Positions 8,819-18,391 of a stretch of 64,000 nucleotides of DNA are shown here, in pieces (position 1 is the first letter of the stretch; each line of letters opens with the position of its first letter). The DNA is from Planctomycetota bacterium (lineage in GTDB: Bacteria; Planctomycetota; Planctomycetia; Isosphaerales; Isosphaeraceae). The stretch spans positions 1 through 64,000 of the forward strand of contig JAJYWB010000029.1 of NCBI GenBank assembly GCA_021791715.1. The letters are read 5' to 3'. The notes below the pieces were generated by a model that was not told the DNA's origin, did no database searches, and saw only the letters and a list, made by a program, of their open reading frames with translations. A program made the translations under genes and the position numbers.

Positions 8819-9910
8819 ATGAATCGCGTCGTTCTCGGTTTTGTTTGCGCGGCGATCGCATCGTATCCGGCGCACGGAGAAGACAAAACCGCGACGGCGG
8901 CGTTGGCGAAGAAGGGGCTTTCGCGGGCGAGCGATTACTTTGTGATTCCCGGCGAGGCGAAAGTGACGCGCGGGCTCGCTTCGCTTCAGGCTTTGCGCGG
9001 CAATTTGGTCGCGGCGATGAACAAGCAAAAGCGGTTCGAGGTCGAGAAGGAGGAATCGCGTAAGCTCAGAATCACGCTCACTCAAGAACGTTTACAGATA
9101 TCGAGTCGGCTTCCCTACGTTACCGCGGTAAACGATCATAATGTGCTTGTATCACGATTGAATCAGATCGCCGATCAGTTGAATTTGATCGCTCAAACGA
9201 CGGAGAACGGCGAGACGGCGCGGGAGCTGGCGGCCGAGTCGGGGCGTGCACGCGAGGAATTTTTGCAGAAGATGATCGACTTTCGAGCGCTTGTCGACGA
9301 AACGACGACGAGGTACGCCGAGCTCGCCAAAGATCCCGAGGTTACCGCCGCTCTCGCGGCGCTGAACCAATCGGGGAAGGTTAAATTCAAGCTGGGGCCG
9401 ACGAAGGCGTTTCTGAACGCCGTCGCGACGCTTCAAAAACTTGAAAAGATGATCCAAACTGAAACGATTGCTTTGAGGAATGAGAACAACGTGTTTTGGG
9501 TCGACGTGGTGATCAACGGCAAGTTGGCGAAGCCGATGGTGTTCGACACGGGCGCCGGGATCGTGTTGCTGCCCGCGGAGTTCGCGACCCAGGCGGGATT
9601 GAAGCCGAGCGAGAGCGATCCTGTGATCAATTTGAGCGTAGCGGACGGTCGGAAGGTGAAAGGTCGGCTGATGACGTTGAAATCGATCAAGGTGGGCAAG
9701 TTCACGGTGTCGAATGTCGAATGCGCGGTGCTTCCTCCCGAGATGGCGGACGCTCCGCCGCTTTTGGGCGGGACGTTTTTGAAGAACTTCAATTATAAAA
9801 TAAGTCCTGATCAGGGGAGGCTTACGCTTTCGTTGATCAACGATCCGGCGGCGGAATCGAAGGGGGACGGGGCGGGTTCGGCGGTGCGGAAGACGAAGGG
9901 GAAACGATAA
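8819..9910 (+). CDS. Retropepsin-like aspartic protease, exported
   Basis: The 363-residue protein begins with a likely signal peptide (residues 1-20, ending AHG). A coiled-coil-prone helical region spans about 50-215. The C-terminal domain has MVFDTGAG (catalytic Asp243), a flap-like VADGRKVKG and the LLGGTFL segment typical of single-domain bacterial retropepsins of clan AA, which act as homodimers. The long helical N-terminal extension may mediate dimerisation or envelope attachment. It follows the PLD-like gene by 147 bp in the same direction, possibly co-transcribed. Confidence 0.8.
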   Translation: MNRVVLGFVCAAIASYPAHGEDKTATAALAKKGLSRASDYFVIPGEAKVTRGLASLQALRGNLVAAMNKQKRFEVEKEESRKLRITLTQERLQISSRLPYVTAVNDHNVLVSRLNQIADQLNLIAQTTENGETARELAAESGRAREEFLQKMIDFRALVDETTTRYAELAKDPEVTAALAALNQSGKVKFKLGPTKAFLNAVATLQKLEKMIQTETIALRNENNVFWVDVVINGKLAKPMVFDTGAGIVLLPAEFATQAGLKPSESDPVINLSVADGRKVKGRLMTLKSIKVGKFTVSNVECAVLPPEMADAPPLLGGTFLKNFNYKISPDQGRLTLSLINDPAAESKGDGAGSAVRKTKGKR

Positions 9911-10122
9911 GGTTCGGCGTTTGGGATCGATTTTGGGCTGAATTTGGCGATTCGGATTGGTCGTCCGGTGGGGAGTGAATCCTGGCGGGATGAAATCTTT
10001 TGGAAGACGGCGTTACGCGGCTTGCCGAACGGTCGCGGCGGCTGCTAAATTGATGGTGACCGTACGTTTCGATCGATCGGTTGGTTTATTGGGGAGAGCG
10101 TCGGCCGCAGGCCGTTGACGTG

Positions 10123-10401
10123 ATGCACCGCGAGCGCCGTCGGTTGTATTATTCGGGACGAGTTCAGGGGGTCGGGTTTCGTTATACGGCGAATCGGATC
10201 GCCCAAAATTTTGATTTATCGGGAACGATTCGCAACTTACCCGACGGTCGAGTCGAGTTGTTGGTCGAGGGGAACGCGAGCGATTTGAACGTGTTTCTCG
10301 AGGCGATCGCCGAGGCGATGAAGCGTTATATCGAAGACGTCGCGGTCGAGAGGTTGCCCGCGGGTGAGCCTCCGCTCGGTCCTTTTTCGGTTGTTTGTTA
10401 G
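10123..10401 (+). CDS. acyP: Acylphosphatase
   Basis: Starting at the ATG at 10123 the product is 92 residues, the family's normal length; a TTG 14 codons upstream would add an unrelated tail. VQGVGFRYT carries the catalytic Arg20 and GTIRNLPDG the catalytic Asn38. Acylphosphatases hydrolyse carboxyl-phosphate bonds such as that of 1,3-bisphosphoglycerate in the cytoplasm. All key positions are intact. Confidence 0.93.
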   Translation: MHRERRRLYYSGRVQGVGFRYTANRIAQNFDLSGTIRNLPDGRVELLVEGNASDLNVFLEAIAEAMKRYIEDVAVERLPAGEPPLGPFSVVC

Positions 10402-10492
10402 TGTCGATCAGCCGATTCGATCGTATGGACCGCGGTATCGCGGGACGTTTCGCAATCATTGATTTTATTGCACAAGGCGGGAATTTCAATCT

Positions 10493-11308
10493 ATGAAAGC
10501 CTATACAATCGCCATTGCGACGGCCAAGGAGGCGGTCCGTCGACCGGCGTTTTTCGTTCTGGGTTTCCTGGCGGTGGCGTTGTTGGCGTATTCGATTATC
10601 GTCCCTTACTTTACGTTCGGCGAAGACATCAAGGTATATAAGGATACGGGTCTGACGACGATCTCGGCGTTCGCTCTCATTTTGGCGTTGTTGACTTCGA
10701 GTTCGGCGGTCGCCGACGAGATTGAGGGGAAGACCGCGATTACGCTTTTATCGAAGCCGATCAATCGACGGCAGTTTATTTTCGGCAAGTTTCTCGGGAT
10801 CGAGATGGGGGTTTTGGCGTTTTTCGGCGTGATCGGCGTATTGTTCGCGATGGGTGTTTGGTACAAATACGGTTACGACGTGCGCGAGTCGACGAGCGGC
10901 GTACTCGACATGATCCAGCGGCGGAAGCAGATCGAGCAGATTCTTCCCGGTTTGGCGCTCGGCTTTTGCGAGGTGACGGTGCTGACCGCGATCAGCGTGG
11001 CGATCTCGACTCGGATGCCGATGCTTGTGAATCTGATCGTATGCCTGTCGATCTTTTTCCTTGGTCACCTGACGCCGATTTTGGTACAGGGAACGCAGGG
11101 GAAGAACGAGCTGATCTCGTTCATGGCTCAATTGTTTAAGTGGGCCTTGCCTTCGCTCGAGTTCTTCAACGCGGGTCCTTCGATCGCGACGGGGTCGCTG
11201 ATTCCCTGGGTTCAATACGTTTTGCCCGCCGCGCTCTACTGCGTGATGTATAGTGGAGCGGCGATCTTGTTGGCGTTTTTGCTCTTCGAGGATCGCGACC
11301 TGGCGTAA
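10493..11308 (+). CDS. ABC-2 type transporter permease
   Basis: The 271-residue protein has about six hydrophobic segments (around 20-45, 60-80, 105-130, 160-180, 190-205 and 235-262). The short stretch DEIEGKTAITLLSKPINRRQ, after the second helix, is typical of ABC-2 permeases of the drug or heme export kind. No canonical ATPase lies next to it; the following gene is a fused exporter-like protein with eroded motifs. A separate ATPase elsewhere is expected. The substrate is unknown. Confidence 0.85.
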   Translation: MKAYTIAIATAKEAVRRPAFFVLGFLAVALLAYSIIVPYFTFGEDIKVYKDTGLTTISAFALILALLTSSSAVADEIEGKTAITLLSKPINRRQFIFGKFLGIEMGVLAFFGVIGVLFAMGVWYKYGYDVRESTSGVLDMIQRRKQIEQILPGLALGFCEVTVLTAISVAISTRMPMLVNLIVCLSIFFLGHLTPILVQGTQGKNELISFMAQLFKWALPSLEFFNAGPSIATGSLIPWVQYVLPAALYCVMYSGAAILLAFLLFEDRDLA

Positions 11309-11394
11309 AGAAGCCTTCGTTACATCCGGAACGACGCCGACCGCGACGACGGCTCGGAGCGACATTTGGGACCGCCGACGGCGGATAATCAAAC

Positions 11395-13416
11395 ATGCGC
11401 GCGGCCTCATACACGCGAGCCCGAGCGTTCCTTAAGGAACAAGGGACCGCGCAAGCCTGGGCGATCGGGCTTGGTGTTTTACAATCGTTGTTGGCGATCA
11501 AATTTTTGGCGACGGCGGGGCTGATTCTGGCTCTCGCTCTGACGCCGAGGGTTTCGGTCATTCGGTCGAAGCCGATCGAGCCCAAGACGCCCGGCGGAGT
11601 TCGCGTTTGTCCGGCGCTCGTCAATTTCCCCGTGTCGGTTCAAAAGAAGGCCGTTTATCTGGCCAAACCCGACGTTTGGGTTCTGACGAACGGGGGGCTC
11701 ACGCCGACGGCGGTCGCCAATTTGCAATCGCAGTCTCCCGCTCGTCGACTTTGGGGGTTTTTGATCCGTTCGCAGATTCGATGGATTCCGGCGCTTGGAA
11801 CGAACGGCGGAGCGCTCGTCTTTTTAACCGGCGCGGCTCTCACGGTTTTGGCGGTTTTATCGCTCGTCGTTCGGATTCGACGGTCGTTGGTCGCGAGCCT
11901 TTCGGGAGCGGTCGCGACGAATTTGCGTCGCTTGATCCATCGGCAGATTTATCGTCTCGGTCAGACGGCGCTTCCGGTCGAGGGAACGGGTCCGGTAATC
12001 AACATGTTTACACGCGATGTTAACGACGTCGCGGTGGGTGTTCGCGCCGATCTCGAGGTTGTTCCGGCGACGTGGATTTTGGCGATCGGGCTCGTTTTGA
12101 TTCCACTTTTGATCGCCCCCGATTTGTTTCTTTCGTTGGTTTCGATCGCGTGCCTGGCGGGTTACGCGGCGCGTGAACTTGAACGGACGGCTCGGCGCGG
12201 GGCGGAGATCGCGTCGCGCGAGGCGGCGGTGCAGCTTTGCCTTTTGCAAGAGGATCTCGGTTTGCTCCGCACGGTTCGGGTCTACGGCATGGAGTCGATC
12301 GACAAACAACGATTCGACGAACATCTCGATCGGTTTTCGAAGGCCGAGGAGCGTCGCGTCCGCGCCGAGAGTTTTCCCGACCCCGCGATTTTCCTTTTGA
12401 TCGGATCGTCGCTCGTGTTGACGACGGGTTGGTTGGCGGTGAACGTTTTATATGATCGCGTGTCGGCGGCGGGCGCGATCGTGTTGTTCGCGTCGACGAT
12501 CGGGCTCGCCGAACCGATTCTCAAGATCCTCTCGGCTCGTCGTCTGATCAAACAGGCGAGTCGGTCGTCGACGGGGTTGTTTGAATTTCTCGAGCGCAAA
12601 CCCGAAATTCAACAGTCGGTCGGCGCCAATTTTCTTCCTTCATTGAAACGCAAGATCTCGTTTGAAAACGTAACTGTTGAAAGCATGAGCGGACGTACGT
12701 TGTTGTCGGGGGTGTCGTTCGAGATCGGGGCGGGCGCCCGCGCCTCGTTCATGGGGATGGACGAGGAGGCGAAATATGCGCTCGCGTGTTTGATTCCACG
12801 ACTTCTCGATCCCAAGACGGGGCGGGTTCGGATCGACGGGCTCGATCTCCGCGACGTGACGCTCGAATCGCTGCGGGCGCAAGTCGCCACCGTGCTGCAA
12901 TCGGACCTTGTTTTCAGCGATTCGGTCGTCGCCAACATCGGCCTGGGCGACCCCAGCTTCGACCTCGCCCGCGTGATCGAAGCCGCGAAAATCGCACATG
13001 CTCATCATTTTATTCAAGATCTTCCCGACGGTTACGATACGATGATCGGCCCGCTCGGTCATTATCTGACGATCGACGAGCAATATCGCGTGGCGCTTGC
13101 GCGGGCGTATTTACATGATCCTTCGATCGTGATCGTCGAGGAGCCGAACGCGACTCTCGACGACGACGTTAAGCATTTGGTCGACGATACGATCGCGCGA
13201 ATCGCCCCCGGTCGGACGATGATTTTCTTGCCGCATCGGTTATCGACGATCCGAGCGAGCGACCAGGTGATCTTGATCCACGACGCGCGGGTCGAGGCGG
13301 TCGGCTCGGCGCGCGAGCTGCAACAAACGAGCAAGCTCTTCAGGCATCTCCAGTATATGGAGTTCAATCGTTTCGCCGCGGGAGAGATCGAAGTCGGCCA
13401 GATGAGCACGACTTAA
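11395..13416 (+). CDS. ABC exporter-like fusion protein with degenerate nucleotide-binding motifs
   Basis: A 673-residue protein in the order of a type I ABC exporter. Membrane helices lie at about 25-50, 138-160, 222-260 and 328-375, with a roughly 85-residue non-membrane insert after the first. A C-terminal nucleotide-binding-like domain (about 415-650) keeps a Q-loop Gln502 and the H-loop (LPHRLSTI, His614). The Walker A position reads GMDEEAKY instead of G-x4-GK[ST], the signature reads LTIDEQ instead of LSGGQ, and Walker B ends VEEP instead of DE. Length and domain order are intact and no frameshift is seen. It may be a structural or regulatory partner of an active ABC protein, or may bind ATP weakly. 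Confidence 0.8.
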   Translation: MRAASYTRARAFLKEQGTAQAWAIGLGVLQSLLAIKFLATAGLILALALTPRVSVIRSKPIEPKTPGGVRVCPALVNFPVSVQKKAVYLAKPDVWVLTNGGLTPTAVANLQSQSPARRLWGFLIRSQIRWIPALGTNGGALVFLTGAALTVLAVLSLVVRIRRSLVASLSGAVATNLRRLIHRQIYRLGQTALPVEGTGPVINMFTRDVNDVAVGVRADLEVVPATWILAIGLVLIPLLIAPDLFLSLVSIACLAGYAARELERTARRGAEIASREAAVQLCLLQEDLGLLRTVRVYGMESIDKQRFDEHLDRFSKAEERRVRAESFPDPAIFLLIGSSLVLTTGWLAVNVLYDRVSAAGAIVLFASTIGLAEPILKILSARRLIKQASRSSTGLFEFLERKPEIQQSVGANFLPSLKRKISFENVTVESMSGRTLLSGVSFEIGAGARASFMGMDEEAKYALACLIPRLLDPKTGRVRIDGLDLRDVTLESLRAQVATVLQSDLVFSDSVVANIGLGDPSFDLARVIEAAKIAHAHHFIQDLPDGYDTMIGPLGHYLTIDEQYRVALARAYLHDPSIVIVEEPNATLDDDVKHLVDDTIARIAPGRTMIFLPHRLSTIRASDQVILIHDARVEAVGSARELQQTSKLFRHLQYMEFNRFAAGEIEVGQMSTT

Positions 13417-13491
13417 TCAAAGCGCGAATCGCCCAATCGATCGTCTCGCGTCGAAAAAGGTAAGAACATGTTCGCATGCTTGTTTTATGAT

Positions 13492-14442
13492 TTAATCTGT
13501 TTCATGATTTATTGATTGATATGTGGCCGACACGCGTTTGAGGAGCGAGATCCGTTCTCGCGATCGCTCGCGATCGATTCGCCGCGCTTCGCCGCATTCG
13601 ATTCGCTCGAATCGAACGCGATCTCCCGGAGCGAGCCCGCCGACGCGGTCGAGATCGGCGTTAATTACGTGTGCGAAATGAGCATAACCTCCCATTGTTC
13701 CCGCCGCGACGCCGAGAACGATCGGTCCTTTTTTTGTCCATTGAATCGCCCCCGGAGCGACGGGCGCCGACGGCCGTTCGGGGTCCTCATCCCAATCGAT
13801 ATCGCCTTGTTCGCTTTGAAGCCTTACGCCGACGCGATCGGAATCGAGCGAAGCGGTCCATTCGATTTCACAAAGTCGTTTCAAAACGCTTCGCGCCGCG
13901 GGATCGTCCGCGGGGCCCTCGACGATTCGGATCGGCTTGTCTGGAGAAGCGTGAGATATCGGCGATCGCATATATCGAGTTATGGTGAAACTTGATCGAG
14001 CGGGAAGGATATCGCCGGAGGCGAGCGGCTTTTCCGACGAACGCGAGCCGAGAATGATGCGCGTTTGAAATCCCCCCGCGACCGCGAGATAACACCGACA
14101 CCCCGAGGGCGTTCCGCCGATCCGAATCCGGTCGCCGCTAGCGAGACTCGTCGCGAACGGGGGATGAAGCTCTTTGATCACAACTCCGCCGCGCTCGATC
14201 CGAGCCTGGAAGGGAGCTCCGGCGAGCGCGATCGCGGTCGGATCGAGCGCCTCGAAACAACCCCCCAGAAGAGCGATCTCGATGCACGCGGAGTTCGAAT
14301 CGTCTCCCAGAAGAGCGGCGGCGAGCGCGTGCGATTCGCGATCAAACGCGCCTCCGGGCGGAACGCCGAACGCTCGATAACCCGTTCGACCAAGATCCTG
14401 AATCGTCGATCGAATTCCGGGCTCGACGACAAATAAACTCAC
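13492..14442 (-). CDS. pxpC: 5-oxoprolinase subunit PxpC (biotin-dependent carboxyltransferase family)
   Basis: The 316-residue protein begins with the family hallmark around FVVEPGIRSTIQDLGRTGYR, followed by GVPPGGAFDRES, and has LAGAPFQARI and GCRCYLAVAGGF motifs. PxpC acts with PxpA and PxpB to hydrolyse 5-oxoproline to glutamate with ATP. The GTG start overlaps the pxpA stop by four bases (GTGA), a sign of translational coupling. It is the last gene of the pxpB-pxpA-pxpC minus-strand operon. Confidence 0.92.
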   Translation of the reverse strand: MSLFVVEPGIRSTIQDLGRTGYRAFGVPPGGAFDRESHALAAALLGDDSNSACIEIALLGGCFEALDPTAIALAGAPFQARIERGGVVIKELHPPFATSLASGDRIRIGGTPSGCRCYLAVAGGFQTRIILGSRSSEKPLASGDILPARSSFTITRYMRSPISHASPDKPIRIVEGPADDPAARSVLKRLCEIEWTASLDSDRVGVRLQSEQGDIDWDEDPERPSAPVAPGAIQWTKKGPIVLGVAAGTMGGYAHFAHVINADLDRVGGLAPGDRVRFERIECGEARRIDRERSRERISLLKRVSATYQSINHETD

Positions 14443-15155
14443 GTGATGATAAAGCTCCGTACTTGAATATTCGATCGATTACAAATCGATCGGATGAGGT
14501 CGGCGACGGCGACCGCGTGCGGAGCGTCGCCGTGAACGCAAAGCGTCTCGACGCCTCGATCGATCAACGTGTGAACTTGATCTTCGATTTCATGGGGATC
14601 GAAGACGATCGCGTCGGCGCGATCGCGCGCGACGAGCGAGCCGTCGGCTTGATACCTTCGCTCGGGAAATCCCTCGGCGACGAATCGAACTCCGCGCTCG
14701 CGGGCGAGCTCTTCGAGCGCGCCTCCCGGAATTCCCAGAATCGGAAACGATCGCTCGTAAGCCGCGTCGATCACTCCCAGGGCGATTTCGCGATCGCGCC
14801 GCGCCTGGTTGTAAAGCGCTCCATGAGGTTTGATATAATGAACCTTCCGATTCATGGAATCGGCGATTGCGATCAGTCGATCGACCTGATCGACGATCAG
14901 ATCACGAACCGCCTTGCGATCGATCGAACGTTCACGTCGGCCGAAGTTTTCACGATCGGCGTAACCGGGATGCGCGCCGACGACGACGTTCCGTTCGGCC
15001 GCGGCGCGCAGAGTCGCCGCGATCGTCGCGGGATCTCCCGCGTGCTCCCCGCAACAGACGTTCGCGCTCGACACGCGATCGAGCAAAAGAACGTCCCAGG
15101 GAAAGCCCTCGCCGAGATCGGCGTTGATATCAATGGATTTCGTGTTTATGATCAT
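14439..15155 (-). CDS. pxpA: 5-oxoprolinase subunit PxpA (LamB/YcsF family)
   Basis: The 238-residue protein starts with the family signature IDINADLGEGFPWD, followed by SSANVCCGEHAGDP and VVGAHPGYADRENFGRR, and later YIKPHGALYN and CVHGDAP. All are conserved in PxpA/YcsF proteins. It forms the 5-oxoprolinase with PxpB and PxpC. It sits in the middle of the operon, with only 15 bp after pxpB and a 4-bp overlap into pxpC. Length is close to the usual 250. Confidence 0.95.
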   Translation of the reverse strand: MIINTKSIDINADLGEGFPWDVLLLDRVSSANVCCGEHAGDPATIAATLRAAAERNVVVGAHPGYADRENFGRRERSIDRKAVRDLIVDQVDRLIAIADSMNRKVHYIKPHGALYNQARRDREIALGVIDAAYERSFPILGIPGGALEELARERGVRFVAEGFPERRYQADGSLVARDRADAIVFDPHEIEDQVHTLIDRGVETLCVHGDAPHAVAVADLIRSICNRSNIQVRSFIIT

Positions 15156-15170
15156 GTGTATTATGATTGA

Positions 15171-15854
15171 TTATTTGTTGGAATGGGGATCAAGGAGTTC
15201 GCCTTCGCGTCTCTCGAATTCGTCGCGGTCGATCGAGCGGAAGCGAAGCGAATCGCCTGCGCGAATCGGAAAAAACTCGCGGTCGAAATCGACGATTCGT
15301 AGCGGAGTTCGGCCGAGAATCCGCCAGCCCCCTGGAGAATCGTTCGGGTAGACCCCGGTTTGCCGACCCGCGACCGCGACCGAACCCGCGGGGGTACGCG
15401 TCCTGGGCGATTCGAGACGCGGGATTCCCGCGAGTCGCTCCGAAAGATATCCCGCATAAGGAAAACCGGGCTGAAAGCCGATCGCAAACACATGATAAAC
15501 TCGGCTTGCATGCTCGTTGATCACGTCGTTAATCGACAAACCAAGACGCTCGGCCGCGAATGGAAGATCGACGCCGTCGTAAAGCACGGGAAGGACGATC
15601 GCGGCGGCGGAGTGATCGTGGACGGCTCGCGCGTCGATCGATTCGAGGTCGATCAGAAGCGCGTCGGGATCGACTCGATCGGGGTTGAAATAAACCGCCG
15701 CCGATCGGTACGCGAGGACAAGGTCGTCGACCCCGATGAACGATCGACGCCGCGCCGCGAGATACCAAAGCCGTGCTCGGTCCTCATCCTCAAATCGGAT
15801 GAGAAAAGCGCGATCGCCGAGCGGGGAGACGTTCGCGAATCGTGAACTGTTCAT
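15171..15854 (-). CDS. pxpB: 5-oxoprolinase subunit PxpB (KipI family)
   Basis: The 227-residue protein carries PLGDRAFLIRFED near the N-terminus and the family core FAIGFQPGFPYAGYL, then PRLESPRTRTPAGSVAVAG and YPNDSPGGWRILGRTPL. It is the first gene of the operon and the partner of PxpC in the PxpBC complex. It starts at ATG 15854, back to back with the gene on the plus strand. Confidence 0.93.
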   Translation of the reverse strand: MNSSRFANVSPLGDRAFLIRFEDEDRARLWYLAARRRSFIGVDDLVLAYRSAAVYFNPDRVDPDALLIDLESIDARAVHDHSAAAIVLPVLYDGVDLPFAAERLGLSINDVINEHASRVYHVFAIGFQPGFPYAGYLSERLAGIPRLESPRTRTPAGSVAVAGRQTGVYPNDSPGGWRILGRTPLRIVDFDREFFPIRAGDSLRFRSIDRDEFERREGELLDPHSNK

Positions 15855-16031
15855 GCAATGTTATTGATAAATACGTATTATACGGGATTCGATTTTCGAT
15901 CCCGCCCGGAGGGTCGCGACCGATCTCGAAAAAATATTCGGATCGGAGCGACGATCGATCGACCTTTTCGGTACAATATCATACGACCTCGTGCGAAACG
16001 ACCCGCTTCTCGGGCGTGGAGATCCGGTAAA

Positions 16032-17354
16032 ATGGCTTTCACATCGATATCGATCGGTATACCGTTTGTTTTGATTGGTTTTTTCACGGCGCCGCCCAGG
16101 AAGCGAGAAGCCGATCCTCCCGCCGCGGAGACGGTTACGCTGAAAGACGGAACGGTTCTCAAGGGGCTGATTCTCGATTCGAGTTCAGGGCCGCGTGGTA
16201 AGGTTATCGTCGCGGTGCGACGCTCCATGATCGCCAAAACCGCCCCCGTTTGGTCAAAGCGTCGTTTCGAGCAGGAGCGGGCGACGTGGCGCGAAGCCGT
16301 TCGCGAACGTGTGGGGCGGCTCAAAGCGTGGCGGGCCGAGCGACGCGACGGTCCCGGCGAGGATCGCAAGCTTTCCAGGTGGATCGACGATCAGATCGCC
16401 TCGCTCGGACGCGTGGAAAATCAGCCCGATTCTCCCCTGTTCGTCGCGGTGATCGATCGGCGCGACGTCCGCACGGCCGAACGGCGCACCGCGGATCAAA
16501 CGAGGCTGGTTCGGAAAGCGTGGCTGCTGGGGATCGAAGATCCTGAGACGATGAAAACGAGCGAGCTCAAGGGAACGCTCGAGGCTCGCGGAGTCGTCAC
16601 CGACGCGCGCGATCCGGCCTCGATCGCCGATCTTTTGCCTCCGGTTTCGGAGCCCGAGGATCGCTGGATGATCCGTCGCGCCGCGACCGAGGTGAAGTAC
16701 GACGAGGGGAATCGATTCATCCGGCAGGGTCCGATGATCATTCCCGATCTCAAGCCGGGTCAGGCGCTTCCGGGAGCGAACGGTCAACCCGTCGACTTAA
16801 AAGCGGGTTTGGATGTTTTGAAATCGCTGTTGGGAGGGGGGGACGGTGTCGATCCGCTGGTGACGACTCTGAAGGGGCTGGCCGATCAGGGGCGCGCCGG
16901 GGCGATCGTGACCGAGCTCGATATGGCGCCCGATCTGAGCCGGATCGAGGTCCGCACGACGATGTACGTCCGCTCGCCCGACGGGCCCTGGGTTCCGGTT
17001 CTTACCAAAACCGGCGGCGGCCGGCCCGAAGACGCTCCGGATCAAAACGCACAGGATCTCGCCGCCGACCCGACCGTCAAACAAACGTTTGATTTAATCG
17101 AATCGCTCGGACTCGGACAAATCGATCCTGGGCTGAAGAATCGCGCGCTCAGGGTGGGCGTCGCCACGCGTGCGGCGCTGGGGCAATCGCGGAACGCATT
17201 TAACGAGGAGCTCGAACGGATCGCTCTTCCCGTGGGAACTTCCCCCTCGTCGGCCGAGAAGCCGGTCGACAAGTCGGCTCCGGGAGATAAGCCCGCGGCG
17301 AAAGAGGGCGAAGCGGCGAATCGGGCCGTTCCCAAAGCTCAAAATGATAACTAA
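16032..17354 (+). CDS. Secreted or membrane-anchored protein of unknown function
   Basis: The frame is open from 15858, but the ATG at 16032 is preferred: it leads directly into a hydrophobic segment (about residues 5-20) that could be a signal peptide, whereas the upstream part is Arg-rich and looks non-coding. The 440-residue product has a short beta motif (TVTLKDGTVLKG), a charged helical middle, an RFIRQGPMIIPDLKPG stretch around residue 240, and a Pro/Ala-rich C-terminal tail after about 400. I recognise no enzyme family. The VTLKDG-type N-terminal element is common in planctomycete exported proteins. Confidence 0.6.
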   Translation: MAFTSISIGIPFVLIGFFTAPPRKREADPPAAETVTLKDGTVLKGLILDSSSGPRGKVIVAVRRSMIAKTAPVWSKRRFEQERATWREAVRERVGRLKAWRAERRDGPGEDRKLSRWIDDQIASLGRVENQPDSPLFVAVIDRRDVRTAERRTADQTRLVRKAWLLGIEDPETMKTSELKGTLEARGVVTDARDPASIADLLPPVSEPEDRWMIRRAATEVKYDEGNRFIRQGPMIIPDLKPGQALPGANGQPVDLKAGLDVLKSLLGGGDGVDPLVTTLKGLADQGRAGAIVTELDMAPDLSRIEVRTTMYVRSPDGPWVPVLTKTGGGRPEDAPDQNAQDLAADPTVKQTFDLIESLGLGQIDPGLKNRALRVGVATRAALGQSRNAFNEELERIALPVGTSPSSAEKPVDKSAPGDKPAAKEGEAANRAVPKAQNDN

Positions 17355-17581
17355 TTTGATATGTGTTGTGATATCGCGGGTCGATCGCGATTGAGCGTCG
17401 GGTCGCGACCGGTTATGTTAGACGCCTTGCGATTTTCGACGGTTCGCGTCGAGCGATGCGCTTTTTTAGCGCACGAATCGGCGGCGTCGAGAATCGATTC
17501 GGTCGGTTGATCGCCGCTCGATCGGTCGCGATCGTCGGCTTCCGGTCGCCGAGTTCGGCCGGCTATTAAGGATATCAAGAA

Positions 17582-18391
17582 ATGTCGTTATTCGCAGGCA
17601 AAAAGGGTTTAATTCTGGGCGTCGCGAACGAGTTCAGCATCGCCTGGGCGATCTCGAAGCAATTGCTCGATCAGGGCGCCGAGCTCGGTTTCACGCATCT
17701 TCCCGGCGACAAGATGGAACGGCGGGTGCGCAAGCTCGCCGATCCCGTCGGCGCCAAGCTGATCACTTCGTGCGACGTTCAAAAGGACGACGACGTCGCC
17801 CGCGTTTTCAAAGAGGCGGGCGAGGTTTACGGATCGCTCGATTTCGTCCTTCATTCAATTGCATTCGCACCAATTGATGATATTAAATGTGCGTTTGTTA
17901 ATTCGAGTCGCGAGGGATTTAAAACCGCGATGGATATCAGCGTGTATTCGCTGGCGATCGTCGCGAGGCACGCCGCGGGGTTGATGCCGAACGGCGGTTC
18001 GATCGCCACGCTGACGTATTTCGGCGGCGAACGTGTCGTCTCGGGATACAACTTGATGGGGGTGTGCAAGGCGGCGCTCGACGCCGCGGTGAAGTACATC
18101 GCTTACGATCTGGGGCCGAAGAAGATCCGAGTCAACGCGATCTCGGCGGGGCCGGTTAAAACCCTCGCGGCTTCGGCCGTCGGCGACGCCGACAAGCTCG
18201 CCGGGCTTTACGAGGCGGTCGCTCCCATGAATCGAAACGTCACGCGAGAGGAAGTGGGGGCCGCCGGCATGTTCATTCTTTCCGATCTCGCGAGCGGGAT
18301 CACGGGAGAGATCCTTCATGTCGATTGCGGCTATAACGTGATGGGCTCGCCGGGACGCGCGATCGAAGCCGCGAAGGCCGAACGTGGCTGA
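17582..18391 (+). CDS. fabI: Enoyl-[acyl-carrier-protein] reductase, NADH (FabI)
   Basis: The 269-residue protein has the FabI Rossmann start ILGVANEFSIAWAIS, the conserved VLHSIAFAP, Tyr146 in TLTYFGGE, and the catalytic Tyr156-x6-Lys163 pair (YNLMGVCK) that distinguishes FabI from ordinary SDRs. It catalyses the last reduction of each fatty acid elongation cycle. AAGGA precedes the ATG. The nudix gene overlaps its 3' end by eight bases, so the two are probably co-transcribed. Confidence 0.95.
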   Translation: MSLFAGKKGLILGVANEFSIAWAISKQLLDQGAELGFTHLPGDKMERRVRKLADPVGAKLITSCDVQKDDDVARVFKEAGEVYGSLDFVLHSIAFAPIDDIKCAFVNSSREGFKTAMDISVYSLAIVARHAAGLMPNGGSIATLTYFGGERVVSGYNLMGVCKAALDAAVKYIAYDLGPKKIRVNAISAGPVKTLAASAVGDADKLAGLYEAVAPMNRNVTREEVGAAGMFILSDLASGITGEILHVDCGYNVMGSPGRAIEAAKAERG

